Source: Thermoleophilia bacterium
Lineage (GTDB): Bacteria > Actinomycetota > Thermoleophilia > RBG-16-64-13
Reading direction: 5' to 3'
Length of the DNA stretch: 6,417 bases
Assembly (NCBI GenBank): GCA_016929985.1
Contig: JAFGIH010000066.1
Location: 1-6,417, forward strand
Numbering within the stretch: position 1 is the stretch's first letter; each line of letters starts with the position of its first letter. Below, piece by piece: positions 1-6,417 of the stretch. Position numbers and translations under genes: made by a program. Below the pieces are notes generated by a model that was not told the origin of the DNA, ran no database searches, and saw nothing but the letters and a program-made list of their open reading frames with translations.

Positions 1-410
1 AAGAGGATCGACGGGACGAGGGTGAGAATGTCCTCCAGCCGGCCCCCACTGCCTCCTACGAACACCCGGTCGAAGAGACCAAGACCCGCCCAGGTCTCCG
101 GAGCCTCACCGGGCACGACGCGCACGTCGGTGAGGCCGAAGCGGTCCAGATTGGCCCGTAAGACTTCCAAGGCCTCCTCATCCCTCTCGATCACCACCAC
201 CTCACCCCGTGGGCACAGCAGACGGGCCTCGACCGACAGGCTGCCGGTTCCCCCACCGATGTCAAGCACCCGGGCCCGGGAGTGGAGATGGGCCTTGGCC
301 ATGAGGAGAGCCCGTACTTCCGATTTGGTCATGGGAACGGAACTCCGAACGAATCGGTCGTCAGGAATCCCGGGGGCCTCATGAGAGAGAGACGTTTCAC
401 TGTGCGCCAT
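1..410 (-). CDS. cbiT: Cobalt-precorrin-6B C15-methyltransferase (decarboxylating), CbiT, 3' end outside the window
   Basis: CbiT uses S-adenosylmethionine to methylate C15 of cobalt-precorrin-6B and removes the acetate carboxyl on C12, giving cobalt-precorrin-7 in anaerobic cobalamin synthesis. The first 136 codons are visible; the family is usually about 190 residues, so the C-terminal third is missing beyond position 1. The family motif VPMTKSEVRAL is at residues 25-35. The SAM-binding glycine loop VLDIGGGTGSLSVEA is at 48-62, the acidic end of strand 2 is IERDEEAL at 74-81, and GEAPE (101-105) and VFVGGSGG (116-123) follow as expected. I chose ATG at 410 because it is in frame with all motifs and has AAGAGG six bases upstream (417-422). 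It overlaps the end of cbiDE by 14 bases. The GTG at 400 is in another frame that soon stops. In many bacteria CbiT is fused to CbiE (CobL type); here it is separate. Identity is secure. Confidence 0.95.
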   Translation of the reverse strand, partial: MAHSETSLSHEAPGIPDDRFVRSSVPMTKSEVRALLMAKAHLHSRARVLDIGGGTGSLSVEARLLCPRGEVVVIERDEEALEVLRANLDRFGLTDVRVVPGEAPETWAGLGLFDRVFVGGSGGRLEDILTLVPSIL

Positions 411-2235
411 CGCGTGCCTCTTCTCGTTTACGACCGTCCGCACTCGCATTCTCGACAAGCACCACGGAGAGCGGTCCGAAGGCCACCAGCGCGATCTCAC
501 CGAAGCTCCCTTGGGTGATATGTTCATCCGGATAGCCGAGCCGCTCAAACACAGTCATGTTGCCCTCCAGACTGTCATCGAGCAGGGCTGCGGCCACGTA
601 GCTGGGACCGCGGAGCGGATCGGTCAGTGCCAAAACACGCGGGTGCTGCCGGATGGCCGTCAACACCTCCGTGAGGTCCTTGCCGTGCGTGCTGGCGAAT
701 ACGACAGATTCCCAACTCATCCGCAGCCGCGCCAGCGCCAGCTGCAGAGAGCTGACGCCCGGTACCACGCGCAACTCGCCAGCAGAAAAGCGGCGCGTCA
801 GAGTGGAGAGGATGCCGTAACACGTGGGGTCGCCGCTCGCCAGCACTACGATGCGACGGTCGAGTCGGGAGCGGATGTCCGCTTCGAGACCGTCCATGTC
901 GGTACCCACAACGATCTGCTCAGCCCCTGGAGCGGCGAAACCCGCCAGTTGTCGAGATCCGCCCACTACCACCTGTGCATGGCGGAGCGCATGCCAGCCG
1001 GCGGAGGTCATCAGGTCTTCAGGTCCGGGGCCCACGCCGACCACAGTGATCATCCCTCCGCATCCACACGGGTCCGCAGACGGCTCAGCCGGGGCTCTCA
1101 GGCGCTGACTACGACCGATCACCGTCTCGCCGTATCCCGCGAGCACGCAGTCAACGAGGGGCGGGCGGGTACCCGCCTCGCTCGCCGCGGACAAGGCCCG
1201 TGCCAAGCTTCTGGAAGCCGCCCTGTCGGCGATGTCGTCCCACACCTCCTCGAGACCCGCCTCTTGGAGCACAGGTACGGCCGCTTCCACCGTGGGCAAG
1301 TCGAGCAGTCTCCCCACCAGCCCCGCCGGGGCGCCGGCTGCCCCCGCGAGAGCAGCCACGGTCTCGAGACGGGCATCACCGTGGCGGCTGTGTGTGTCGA
1401 AGATGCCGGCAGCCACCTTGACCAGTTTGCCGACATGCCCCACCAACACGACCCGTTCGGCCCCTTTCTTGGCGCACTCGTCGAGGAGTGCGCCCAGGAA
1501 GTTGGAGCAACGGATCACAGAGGCTTCCGAAGCGCCCAACATCGCCTGAGCGACCCGCTCGCCAAAGCCGCCGGGGGCCAGATACAGAGTCCTTTCGCCG
1601 GACGCAAGAGCCACATCCACCTGCGGCACGAGAGAGCGCAACCAGGCGTCCTCGGAGCGAGGCACCACCCGGCCGCTGGTTCCAAGGACGGACAGGCCCC
1701 CAACGATCCCCAGCCGGGGGTTGAACGTCCGTTCGGCGAGAGCGGCGCCCCCGGGTATGCTCACCGTGACCCGGCAGCGTCTGTCACCGAGAACCTCCTC
1801 GAGCGCGTCGGCGATCATAGCCCTGGGGACCGGGTTGATCGCGGGCTCCCCCACCCCGAGTTGAAGGCCGACCCGGGTCACGGTGCCGACGCCCGCGCCT
1901 GCGACGAACTCCACCCGGGAACGAGGCTCGGGGACCGACTCGCGCTCCGGCCCGCCGGCGCGCTTGTTGTCGAGCAGTTCCAGATCGACCCGAACGATCA
2001 CCCCGTTCGTTGTGTCCGGATCGTCGCCGGCATCCTTGACGACCTCCGCCCAAGCCCTGGCACGGTCCACCGCCCGCACTGCCTTGACGGGCAGGGTTGC
2101 ACGTTCGCCCCCCGGAAGATCTATGACCACCGGCGCCTCCTGCCTGTTGGCAAGCGCCAGTGCCGCGGCCTTGGCGGCCGCGGCCGCACAGGCCCCGGTG
2201 GAGAATCCTAGACGCCCTGCCGGCGCGACCGTCAC
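397..2235 (-). CDS. cbiDE: Fused CbiD-CbiE: cobalt-precorrin-5B C1-methyltransferase and cobalt-precorrin-7 C5-methyltransferase
   Basis: This 612-residue protein joins two corrin methyltransferases. Residues about 7-380 are CbiD, which methylates C1 of cobalt-precorrin-5B. They carry the N-terminal signature GFSTGACAAAAAKAA (10-24), GEPAINPVPRAMI (129-141), CSNFLGALLDECAKKG (243-258) and VGHVGKLVKVAAGIFDTHSR (265-284). Residues 395-612 are CbiE, a tetrapyrrole methylase of the C5 position, with the N-terminal loop VVGVGPGPEDLMT (398-410), ASGDPTCYGI (466-475) and the PGVSSLQLALARL region (492-504) followed by STHGKD (515-520). Each half has about the normal length of the free enzyme. The linker (about 381-394) is short, with Pro, Gly and two Cys. 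The start is GTG at 2235, sharing GTGA with the cbiC stop, with GGTGAG at 2242-2247. CbiE more often stands alone or is fused to CbiT. Both domain identities are very secure; whether the product is one chain in the cell is less so, see findings. Confidence 0.93.
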   Translation of the reverse strand: MTVAPAGRLGFSTGACAAAAAKAAALALANRQEAPVVIDLPGGERATLPVKAVRAVDRARAWAEVVKDAGDDPDTTNGVIVRVDLELLDNKRAGGPERESVPEPRSRVEFVAGAGVGTVTRVGLQLGVGEPAINPVPRAMIADALEEVLGDRRCRVTVSIPGGAALAERTFNPRLGIVGGLSVLGTSGRVVPRSEDAWLRSLVPQVDVALASGERTLYLAPGGFGERVAQAMLGASEASVIRCSNFLGALLDECAKKGAERVVLVGHVGKLVKVAAGIFDTHSRHGDARLETVAALAGAAGAPAGLVGRLLDLPTVEAAVPVLQEAGLEEVWDDIADRAASRSLARALSAASEAGTRPPLVDCVLAGYGETVIGRSQRLRAPAEPSADPCGCGGMITVVGVGPGPEDLMTSAGWHALRHAQVVVGGSRQLAGFAAPGAEQIVVGTDMDGLEADIRSRLDRRIVVLASGDPTCYGILSTLTRRFSAGELRVVPGVSSLQLALARLRMSWESVVFASTHGKDLTEVLTAIRQHPRVLALTDPLRGPSYVAAALLDDSLEGNMTVFERLGYPDEHITQGSFGEIALVAFGPLSVVLVENASADGRKREEARDGAQ

Positions 2236-2903
2236 GAGCTTCTCACCATGCGCAGAAGAGCGTTCACTGCAGCCGCAGCCAAAGAGCTACCCCCTCGGGT
2301 CCCCTCGATGGAGATCCAGACGAGGTCTGACGCCATGAGCGCGACCTTCGACTCCGCGGCATCGACGAATCCCACCGGCATCCCGATCACGAGAGCGGGC
2401 CGGGCCACACCGGCGCCGGCAACCGCAAGCACCTCGCGCAGACCGGTCGGTGCGTTGCCTATGGCGACCACCGCCCCGTCCATACGGTCCGCCAAGAGGC
2501 GCATCGCGATGGCAGCACGAGTACGACCTGTCTTCGCAGACTCCCTGCTCACGGCATCGTTCGCGATGCCGCAGATGACCTCCCCGCCTAGTCGGTTCAG
2601 TCGTCCCCGGTTGACGCCCGAGAGCACCATCTGGGTATCGACCACCACATCCGCACCTCGGCGGAGCGCCTCCACCGCGGTTGCCACGGCTTCAGGGTGA
2701 AAACGAATCGCTTCCGCCAATTGTGGATCACCGGAGGCGTGCACCATCCTCATGACCACGGGCAGCTCGCGGAGTCGGCAGCAATGCGGAGGCAGCAGGG
2801 AAGCGATAATCTCCATGCTCCGCGTTTCTATCTCCTCCGGGCGCAGCGCCCTTGAATACATGTCTTCCAGACGGCCGCTGCCGGAGTCGTCCAAGCCTGT
2901 CAT
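2232..2903 (-). CDS. cbiC: Cobalt-precorrin-8 methylmutase CbiC
   Basis: CbiC (CobH family) moves the C11 methyl group of cobalt-precorrin-8 to C12, giving cobyrinate; no cofactor is known to be needed. The 223-residue protein matches the family throughout: RPEEIE at 21-26, the histidine motif VHASGD with H55 (the catalytic proton donor in the family), VVDTQMVLSGV at 87-97, VAIGNAPTGL at 146-155, VIGMPVGFVDAAESK at 172-186 and GTRGGSSLAAAAVNALL at 201-217. The usual HATGD is HASGD here, a mild change. About 18 residues precede the conserved RPEEIE, slightly more than in many relatives. The ATG at 2903 shares ATGA with the cbiX stop and has AAGG seven bases before the start within AAGGCGAG (2907-2914). 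The end shares four bases with cbiDE. It acts directly after the CbiE step and supplies the substrate of CbiA. Confidence 0.97.
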   Translation of the reverse strand: MTGLDDSGSGRLEDMYSRALRPEEIETRSMEIIASLLPPHCCRLRELPVVMRMVHASGDPQLAEAIRFHPEAVATAVEALRRGADVVVDTQMVLSGVNRGRLNRLGGEVICGIANDAVSRESAKTGRTRAAIAMRLLADRMDGAVVAIGNAPTGLREVLAVAGAGVARPALVIGMPVGFVDAAESKVALMASDLVWISIEGTRGGSSLAAAAVNALLRMVRSS

Positions 2904-3283
2904 CGGCTCGCCTTGATGAGAACAGACGCCTCCGCGATCCGGTCCAACACGACATCGACGATGCGTGGGTCGGGTCCCAAAGGAGCACCGTAGCGGAACA
3001 CCACCGATGGATGCTGGTCCGCCAACTTCGAGAGCATCTCAGGAATGTCGTGCAACACATGGTTTCCATCGAAGAGCAGGCATGGTTCCACGATGATCTG
3101 ATCCACCTGTTCGGCCGCTGCTTCCCGCACCGCCTGGGAGAGGCTCGGCTCCGCCAGCTCCATGAACGCCGGTAACACCACGCCGCCACGTCGCTGCCGC
3201 ACCTCGTCCACCAATTGGAGAAACTGCTCGGTGGCCGCCGCCGAACGGCTGCCGTGGCCGATGACTATCAGGGCATCATTCAT
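2900..3283 (-). CDS. cbiX: Short-form sirohydrochlorin cobaltochelatase CbiX
   Basis: CbiX inserts cobalt into sirohydrochlorin (class II chelatase), the step that commits sirohydrochlorin to the anaerobic cobalamin route. The 127-residue protein has one chelatase domain: VIGHGSR at 7-13 with H10, AFMELAEPSL at 39-48, and the second metal-binding region PCLLFDGNHVLHDIP at 67-81 with H75. H10 and H75 fit the histidine pair used for metal binding in the family, and H78 is an additional nearby histidine. At this length it is the small form that works as a homodimer, not the two-domain form of about 250-300 residues. There is no His-rich tail and no Fe-S cysteine cluster. ATG at 3283 overlaps cbiA by 8 bases, with AAAGGAA at 3288-3294. 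SirB (iron) and CfbA (nickel) are close relatives that sequence alone does not exclude; its place among cbi genes makes cobalt by far the best call. Confidence 0.93.
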   Translation of the reverse strand: MNDALIVIGHGSRSAAATEQFLQLVDEVRQRRGGVVLPAFMELAEPSLSQAVREAAAEQVDQIIVEPCLLFDGNHVLHDIPEMLSKLADQHPSVVFRYGAPLGPDPRIVDVVLDRIAEASVLIKASR

Positions 3284-4742
3284 GCGCTTCCTTTCTGCCG
3301 CTTCGAGTGCGCCGGGACGCGGAGAAGGCGGCGCACGTCTTCAACCAGTGCTCGATCGCCCGTGGACACCCAGCAAAATGAAGATGGATGAACGAGGCGA
3401 AGAGGTCGGCGCGGACGAATCCCTCCGGCCGGTCGTTGATCATGTATGCAGGCGAGGACCCGGCAAGACGGGCGCGATCGATCACACACTCTGAATAGTG
3501 GAACTCGTGCCCCCGCAGTACGTCGCCGGCATGACCCAAGAGACAATCCCGGGCCAGCCTCGCTTCTCGGTAGCCCATGGCCTGCAGACGCGTTTGCATG
3601 ATCACTCGCCCCGGTACCGCGCCGACCAGATTCACGCGCCGGCCCTTGACGTCCTCTAGCCTCTCGCACAGATAGAGGAGACCTCCACACTCCGCGTACG
3701 TTGGCAGGCCCCCCGAGATCGCCTTGCGGATGCTCTCACGCAGAGTCACGTTCCGCGAGAGCGCCTCGGCATGCAGCTCCGGATACCCGCCGCCCAGATA
3801 GAGCCCGTCACATCGAGGCAAAGCGTGAACCTCCAAGGGACTGAAGGGAACAAGGACGGCACCGGCACGCTCGAGCGCCTCTAGGTTGTCCTGGTAGTAG
3901 AAGGCAAACGAAGAGTCCAAAGCAACCGCGATGCGGACTTCTCGACCGCCGGACCTTGCGGACGCCCGATTCTGGACAGACGAATCCGCCAAAGACACGC
4001 CGCTCTCGCTCTGCTTCAAGCCCCCCTCCGGGCTCGGCCGGTCGGGCTGCGCCATCTCGGAAGCGAGTTGCAGCAGACCATCGAGATCGAGGTGCAACTC
4101 CACCAGGTTGGCCAGCTCTACAATCACCCGTTCGGCTTCCTCGGCGATCTCGTCCGCCAGCACCAACCCCAGATGGCGGGAGGGCAGAGCCGCGCCCGTA
4201 TCCCCGGGTAGGTAGCCGAGAATCTTGACTCCGGCGCGGCTGATAGCCTTGGAGGCCGCTTTCCGATCCCTGCGAACCGCCCATCGGTTGAGGATCACCC
4301 CCTCTACATGCACGCGCTCATCGTACGTTCGGAACCCAAGCGTGAGCGCTCCGATGCTTGCCCCCATGCGGGATGCGTCCACGACCAGAACCACCGGCGC
4401 TCCCAGCAGGGCTGCGATGTCGGCGGTGCTCGAGGGCGCGACCCCGTTGCGATGGCCATCGAACAGCCCCATGGCCCCTTCCACCACAACGATATCGACC
4501 TGGTCGCCATTGAGGGACACGGCCCGCTCGACGGCCTCGCCGCCCATCATCCATATATCGAGGTTGCGCCCGAACCTACCGGTCGCGAGCACCTGATAGC
4601 CGGTGTCTAGGTAATCGGGGCCGACCTTGAACCCCTGCACCCGTAGGCCCCGGTTGCGAAACGCCGCCATGATACCCAGAGCGACGGTTGTCTTGCCTTC
4701 GCCGCTTCGCGGGGCCGACACAACGAGCATAGGCGGCCTCAT
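3276..4742 (-). CDS. cbiA: Cobyrinate a,c-diamide synthase CbiA (glutamine-hydrolysing)
   Basis: CbiA amidates the a and c acetate side chains of cobyrinate, using ATP and ammonia from glutamine. From the ATG at 4742 it has 488 residues. The N-terminal synthetase domain holds the P-loop APRSGEGKTT (10-19), KVGPDYLDTGY (39-49), ATGR...RNLDIWMMG and EGAMGLFDG (88-96). The C-terminal class I glutaminase domain starts near 267 and has the nucleophile Cys352 in YAECGGLLYL, then GHEFHYSE (411-418) and SFIHLHF (450-456) with the expected catalytic histidine. Between the domains lies a hydrophilic stretch rich in Ser, Pro, Glu and Gly (about 231-267) that looks like a flexible linker. A TTG at 4745 in the same frame would add one residue and sits at better spacing (7 bases) from AAGGAGGG than the ATG (10 bases); either is possible. 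The ATG overlaps the hemL TGA by one base. The paralogue CobB acts on hydrogenobyrinate; CbiX and CbiD nearby favour the cobalt substrate. Confidence 0.96.
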   Translation of the reverse strand: MRPPMLVVSAPRSGEGKTTVALGIMAAFRNRGLRVQGFKVGPDYLDTGYQVLATGRFGRNLDIWMMGGEAVERAVSLNGDQVDIVVVEGAMGLFDGHRNGVAPSSTADIAALLGAPVVLVVDASRMGASIGALTLGFRTYDERVHVEGVILNRWAVRRDRKAASKAISRAGVKILGYLPGDTGAALPSRHLGLVLADEIAEEAERVIVELANLVELHLDLDGLLQLASEMAQPDRPSPEGGLKQSESGVSLADSSVQNRASARSGGREVRIAVALDSSFAFYYQDNLEALERAGAVLVPFSPLEVHALPRCDGLYLGGGYPELHAEALSRNVTLRESIRKAISGGLPTYAECGGLLYLCERLEDVKGRRVNLVGAVPGRVIMQTRLQAMGYREARLARDCLLGHAGDVLRGHEFHYSECVIDRARLAGSSPAYMINDRPEGFVRADLFASFIHLHFAGCPRAIEHWLKTCAAFSASRRTRSGRKEAHE

Positions 4743-6055
4743 CAACGGACGCCCTCCTTGGTGAGCCCACCGAAGGCCCTGTCAAAGGCGCGCAGTGTCT
4801 GTTCCACGACGTCATCCGTATGGACGGCGCTCACGAACGCGACCTCGAATTGACTGGGCGCGAAGTAGAAACCCTCTCCCAGCATGGCGTGAAAAAAGCG
4901 GGAGTACCGTTCTACGTCTGCGTACTCCTTGGCCGTGGCGTAGTCAAAGATCTCGGCACCCACCTTCTTGAGGAAGAACAGGCCGAAGATGCTCCCTTCG
5001 CAGTCCACCTGCACAACCAGTCCATGTCGGGCTGCCAGCTGCCCGACACCATCGACGAGCGTCCGCGTCCGTCTGCTCACCTCGTCCAAGGCCCCAGAAT
5101 CCAGAAGCGTCTTGAGAGTGGCTATGCCGGCGGAGGTGGCCAGAGGATTCCCAGAAAGAGTCCCCGCTTGATACACGGGGCCCGAAGGCGCGACGTGCTC
5201 CATGATGGCCCGTCTGCCTCCGAAGGCGCCCAAAGGGAGACCGCCCCCGATCACCTTTCCCATGCAGGTCAGATCGGGATCCAGATCCCACAGCCCTTGC
5301 GCCCCTTTCATGCCGACCCTGAAGCCTGTGATGACCTCATCCAAAATGAACAGAGCGCCGAACTCCCGACAGAGATCTTGAACGCCTGCCAGAAACCCAG
5401 GAACCGGGCGTACAAAGCCGGTATTTGCGAGCAGAGGCTCGGTGATCACAGCGGCGACGCCGGCAGGATCACCCTTGAACACACTACGGAGCACGGACAA
5501 GTCGTTGAAGACAGCGACGATGGTCTTCGAGGCGACCTCCCGCGGCACCCCGGGCGAATCCGGCAGACCGAGGGTAGAGACACCGCTGCCCGCGGCGGCA
5601 AGAAAGCCATCGCCGTGTCCGTGGTATGCGCCCGCGAACTTCACTATCTTATCCCTTCCGGTGAAAGCCCTGGCCAGGCGCACAGCGCTCATCGTCGCCT
5701 CGGTACCGCTGTTCACCAGCCTTACCATCTCCACAGCAGGGAACGCGCCCACGAGCAGATCCGCCAGCTCCACCTCGAGCGCAGTAGGCGCGCCGAAGCT
5801 GGTACCACGGGCAATGGCTGTGTTCAGTGCTCGGGTCACCGCGGGATGCGCGTGACCCAGCACAAGTGGTCCCCAGGACTGGACGTAGTCCACGTACCGG
5901 TTGCCGTCGACGTCCCACAGGTAGGGACCTTCGCCCCGGCTGATGAAGCGCGGAGTGCCCCCGACCGAGGCAAAAGAACGCACCGGGCTGTTCACGCCGC
6001 CGGGCATGAGAAGCCTTGCTTCATCCCAAAGTCGCTGCGACTCGCTCACCCGCAC
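4742..6055 (-). CDS. hemL: Glutamate-1-semialdehyde 2,1-aminomutase HemL
   Basis: HemL is the PLP-dependent enzyme that turns glutamate-1-semialdehyde into 5-aminolevulinate, the last step of the C5 pathway. From GTG at 6055 it has 437 residues, close to the family's usual 425-435. Visible landmarks are PGGVNSPVR (18-26), [16 protein letters not shown] (114-129, PLP phosphate region), GAYHGHGD (142-149), DEVITGFR (239-246, the Asp contacts the PLP ring), the PLP lysine K267 in [16 protein letters not shown], and GTLSGNPLA (298-306). The start is uncertain by two codons: GTG at 6055 lies eight bases after a weak GGGG, while GTG at 6049 gives a GTGA overlap with the hemB stop. The frame is open further, to 6106, but those residues do not resemble the family and lie inside hemB. 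The enzyme supplies HemB, encoded just upstream. The family resembles other class III aminotransferases, but the motif set is specific to HemL. Confidence 0.96.
   Translation of the reverse strand: MRVSESQRLWDEARLLMPGGVNSPVRSFASVGGTPRFISRGEGPYLWDVDGNRYVDYVQSWGPLVLGHAHPAVTRALNTAIARGTSFGAPTALEVELADLLVGAFPAVEMVRLVNSGTEATMSAVRLARAFTGRDKIVKFAGAYHGHGDGFLAAAGSGVSTLGLPDSPGVPREVASKTIVAVFNDLSVLRSVFKGDPAGVAAVITEPLLANTGFVRPVPGFLAGVQDLCREFGALFILDEVITGFRVGMKGAQGLWDLDPDLTCMGKVIGGGLPLGAFGGRRAIMEHVAPSGPVYQAGTLSGNPLATSAGIATLKTLLDSGALDEVSRRTRTLVDGVGQLAARHGLVVQVDCEGSIFGLFFLKKVGAEIFDYATAKEYADVERYSRFFHAMLGEGFYFAPSQFEVAFVSAVHTDDVVEQTLRAFDRAFGGLTKEGVR
4752..4759 (-). promoter_or_regulatory. Strong ribosome binding site for cbiA inside the end of hemL
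   Basis: On the minus strand this reads AAGGAGGG, a near-perfect match to the anti-Shine-Dalgarno sequence. It is the strongest such site I see at any junction in the window; the others are partial (AAAGGAA, AAGGCGAG, GGTGAG, AAGAGG). It lies within the last codons of hemL, seven bases from a TTG and ten from the ATG of cbiA. The function as a ribosome binding site is inferred from sequence and position. It would allow the cbi genes to be translated at a different level from hemB and hemL on the same mRNA. Confidence 0.7.
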
Positions 6056-6417
6056 TGAAACTGCCCCACCACATCGCTCACGTCCGTGAACCGGCCGCGC
6101 AACCACAGGGCTGCATCCTTGGCGAAGTACGTGACGATCATGTCCGCCCCCGCTCGTCGGATCGCGATAAGCGACTCGAGCGCCGCGCGGTTCAGGTCCA
6201 GCCAGCCCCTCTCGGCAGCCGCGTGGATCATCGAATACTCGCCGCTCACCTGATAGCCCGCCACGGGCAGGTCGAACGAATCACGCACCGCCCGTATCAC
6301 GTCCAGGTAGGGAAGCGCCGGCTTGACGATGATCATGTCGGCGCCTTCAGCCACGTCCAGACCCGCTTCGCGATGGGCCTCACGGCAATTGGCCGGATCC
6401 ATCTGGTACTGAGCTCG
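6046..6417 (-). CDS. hemB: Porphobilinogen synthase (5-aminolevulinate dehydratase) HemB, 5' part outside the window
   Basis: HemB condenses two molecules of 5-aminolevulinate to porphobilinogen in the cytoplasm. Only the last 123 codons are present; the family is about 320-340 residues, so roughly 60% of the gene lies upstream of the window. The visible part begins in the conserved YQMDPAN region and holds the active-site signature [15 protein letters not shown], whose lysine (codon 6322-6324) is the one that forms a Schiff base with substrate. [10 protein letters not shown] and the late [19 protein letters not shown] follow, as usual. The first active-site lysine and the metal-binding cysteine or aspartate region are out of view, so metal use cannot be judged. 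After the last conserved block there is a tail of about 17 residues that overlaps the hemL start. The open frame runs to the window edge with no start codon that fits the family. Confidence 0.96.
   Translation of the reverse strand, partial: RAQYQMDPANCREAHREAGLDVAEGADMIIVKPALPYLDVIRAVRDSFDLPVAGYQVSGEYSMIHAAAERGWLDLNRAALESLIAIRRAGADMIVTYFAKDAALWLRGRFTDVSDVVGQFQCG

Noticed and set aside
398..400. GTG at 400 as the start of cbiT with a GTGA overlap
   Set aside because: Careful reading shows this GTG is in a frame that stops after about 23 codons; the cbiT motifs are in frame with the ATG at 410.
22..518. Plus-strand open frames over the end of the window (22-384 and 282-518)
   Set aside because: They lie opposite cbiT and the end of cbiE; cbiT is not a closed frame within the window, so the shadows can look like the only genes there. 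The minus-strand CbiT motifs settle it.
2168..2190. GC-rich near-repeat (ggcggccgcggccgc) as a possible regulatory palindrome
   Set aside because: It encodes the alanine-rich CAAAAAKAA signature of CbiD, so codon choice at a conserved Ala run explains it.
511..2211. Long plus-strand open frame of 566 codons opposite cbiDE
   Set aside because: The minus strand here encodes CbiD and CbiE motifs over its whole length. The plus-strand translation is rich in Arg, His, Gln and Pro with no recognisable domain, which is typical of the antisense of GC-rich genes.
4820..6058. Long plus-strand open frame of 412 codons opposite hemL
   Set aside because: It is the antisense of a well-conserved hemL, has no recognisable motif and shows the same antisense composition.
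6056..6106. N-terminal extension of HemL from an ATG at 6106
   Set aside because: The extra 17 residues do not resemble HemL and would overlap hemB by 61 bases; the GTG codons at 6055 or 6049 fit the family length and the junction style.
1..6417. Cobalamin riboswitch, terminator, promoter, tRNA, CRISPR array or mobile element
   Set aside because: There is no intergenic space, no obvious hairpin followed by a T-run, no repeated spacers and no transposase or integrase motif on either strand.

Overview
The window is a single, gap-free stretch of a tetrapyrrole operon, with every gene on the minus strand. Transcription runs from position 6417 towards position 1. In that order the genes are: the 3' part of hemB (porphobilinogen synthase), hemL (glutamate-1-semialdehyde aminomutase), cbiA (cobyrinate a,c-diamide synthase), cbiX (short sirohydrochlorin cobaltochelatase), cbiC (cobalt-precorrin-8 methylmutase), a fused cbiD-cbiE (C1- and C5-methyltransferase domains in one 612-residue chain), and the first 136 codons of cbiT (C15-methyltransferase/decarboxylase). 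Both outer genes are cut by the window edges.

The genes cover two parts of one route. HemL and HemB make 5-aminolevulinate by the C5 (glutamate) pathway and condense it to porphobilinogen, the precursor of all tetrapyrroles. CbiX puts cobalt into sirohydrochlorin early, which is the hallmark of the oxygen-independent cobalamin pathway. CbiD, CbiT, CbiE and CbiC then methylate, decarboxylate and rearrange the corrin ring, and CbiA amidates side chains a and c of cobyrinate. The steps from uroporphyrinogen III to sirohydrochlorin, and CbiL, CbiH, CbiF, CbiG and CbiJ, are not here and presumably lie outside the window.

The six gene junctions all overlap, by 1 to 14 bases depending on start choice, so there is no intergenic DNA and no place for an internal promoter, riboswitch or terminator outside coding sequence. 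This points to one mRNA with translational coupling. A strong ribosome binding site inside the end of hemL marks the switch from hem to cbi genes.

The DNA is GC-rich (roughly 60-65% by eye), with GTG starts and possibly a TTG start. HemL indicates the C5 pathway, which argues against an alphaproteobacterium. A hem-cbi operon with cbiX and the early-cobalt route fits an anaerobic or facultative GC-rich bacterium, for instance of Bacillota or Actinomycetota type. The taxon cannot be fixed from this sequence.

I see no new defence, mobile or RNA system. The points worth a second look are the unusual CbiD-CbiE fusion, whose join still looks like a gene junction, and the completely overlapping hem-cbi layout with cbiX in the place that cbiB holds in Salmonella.
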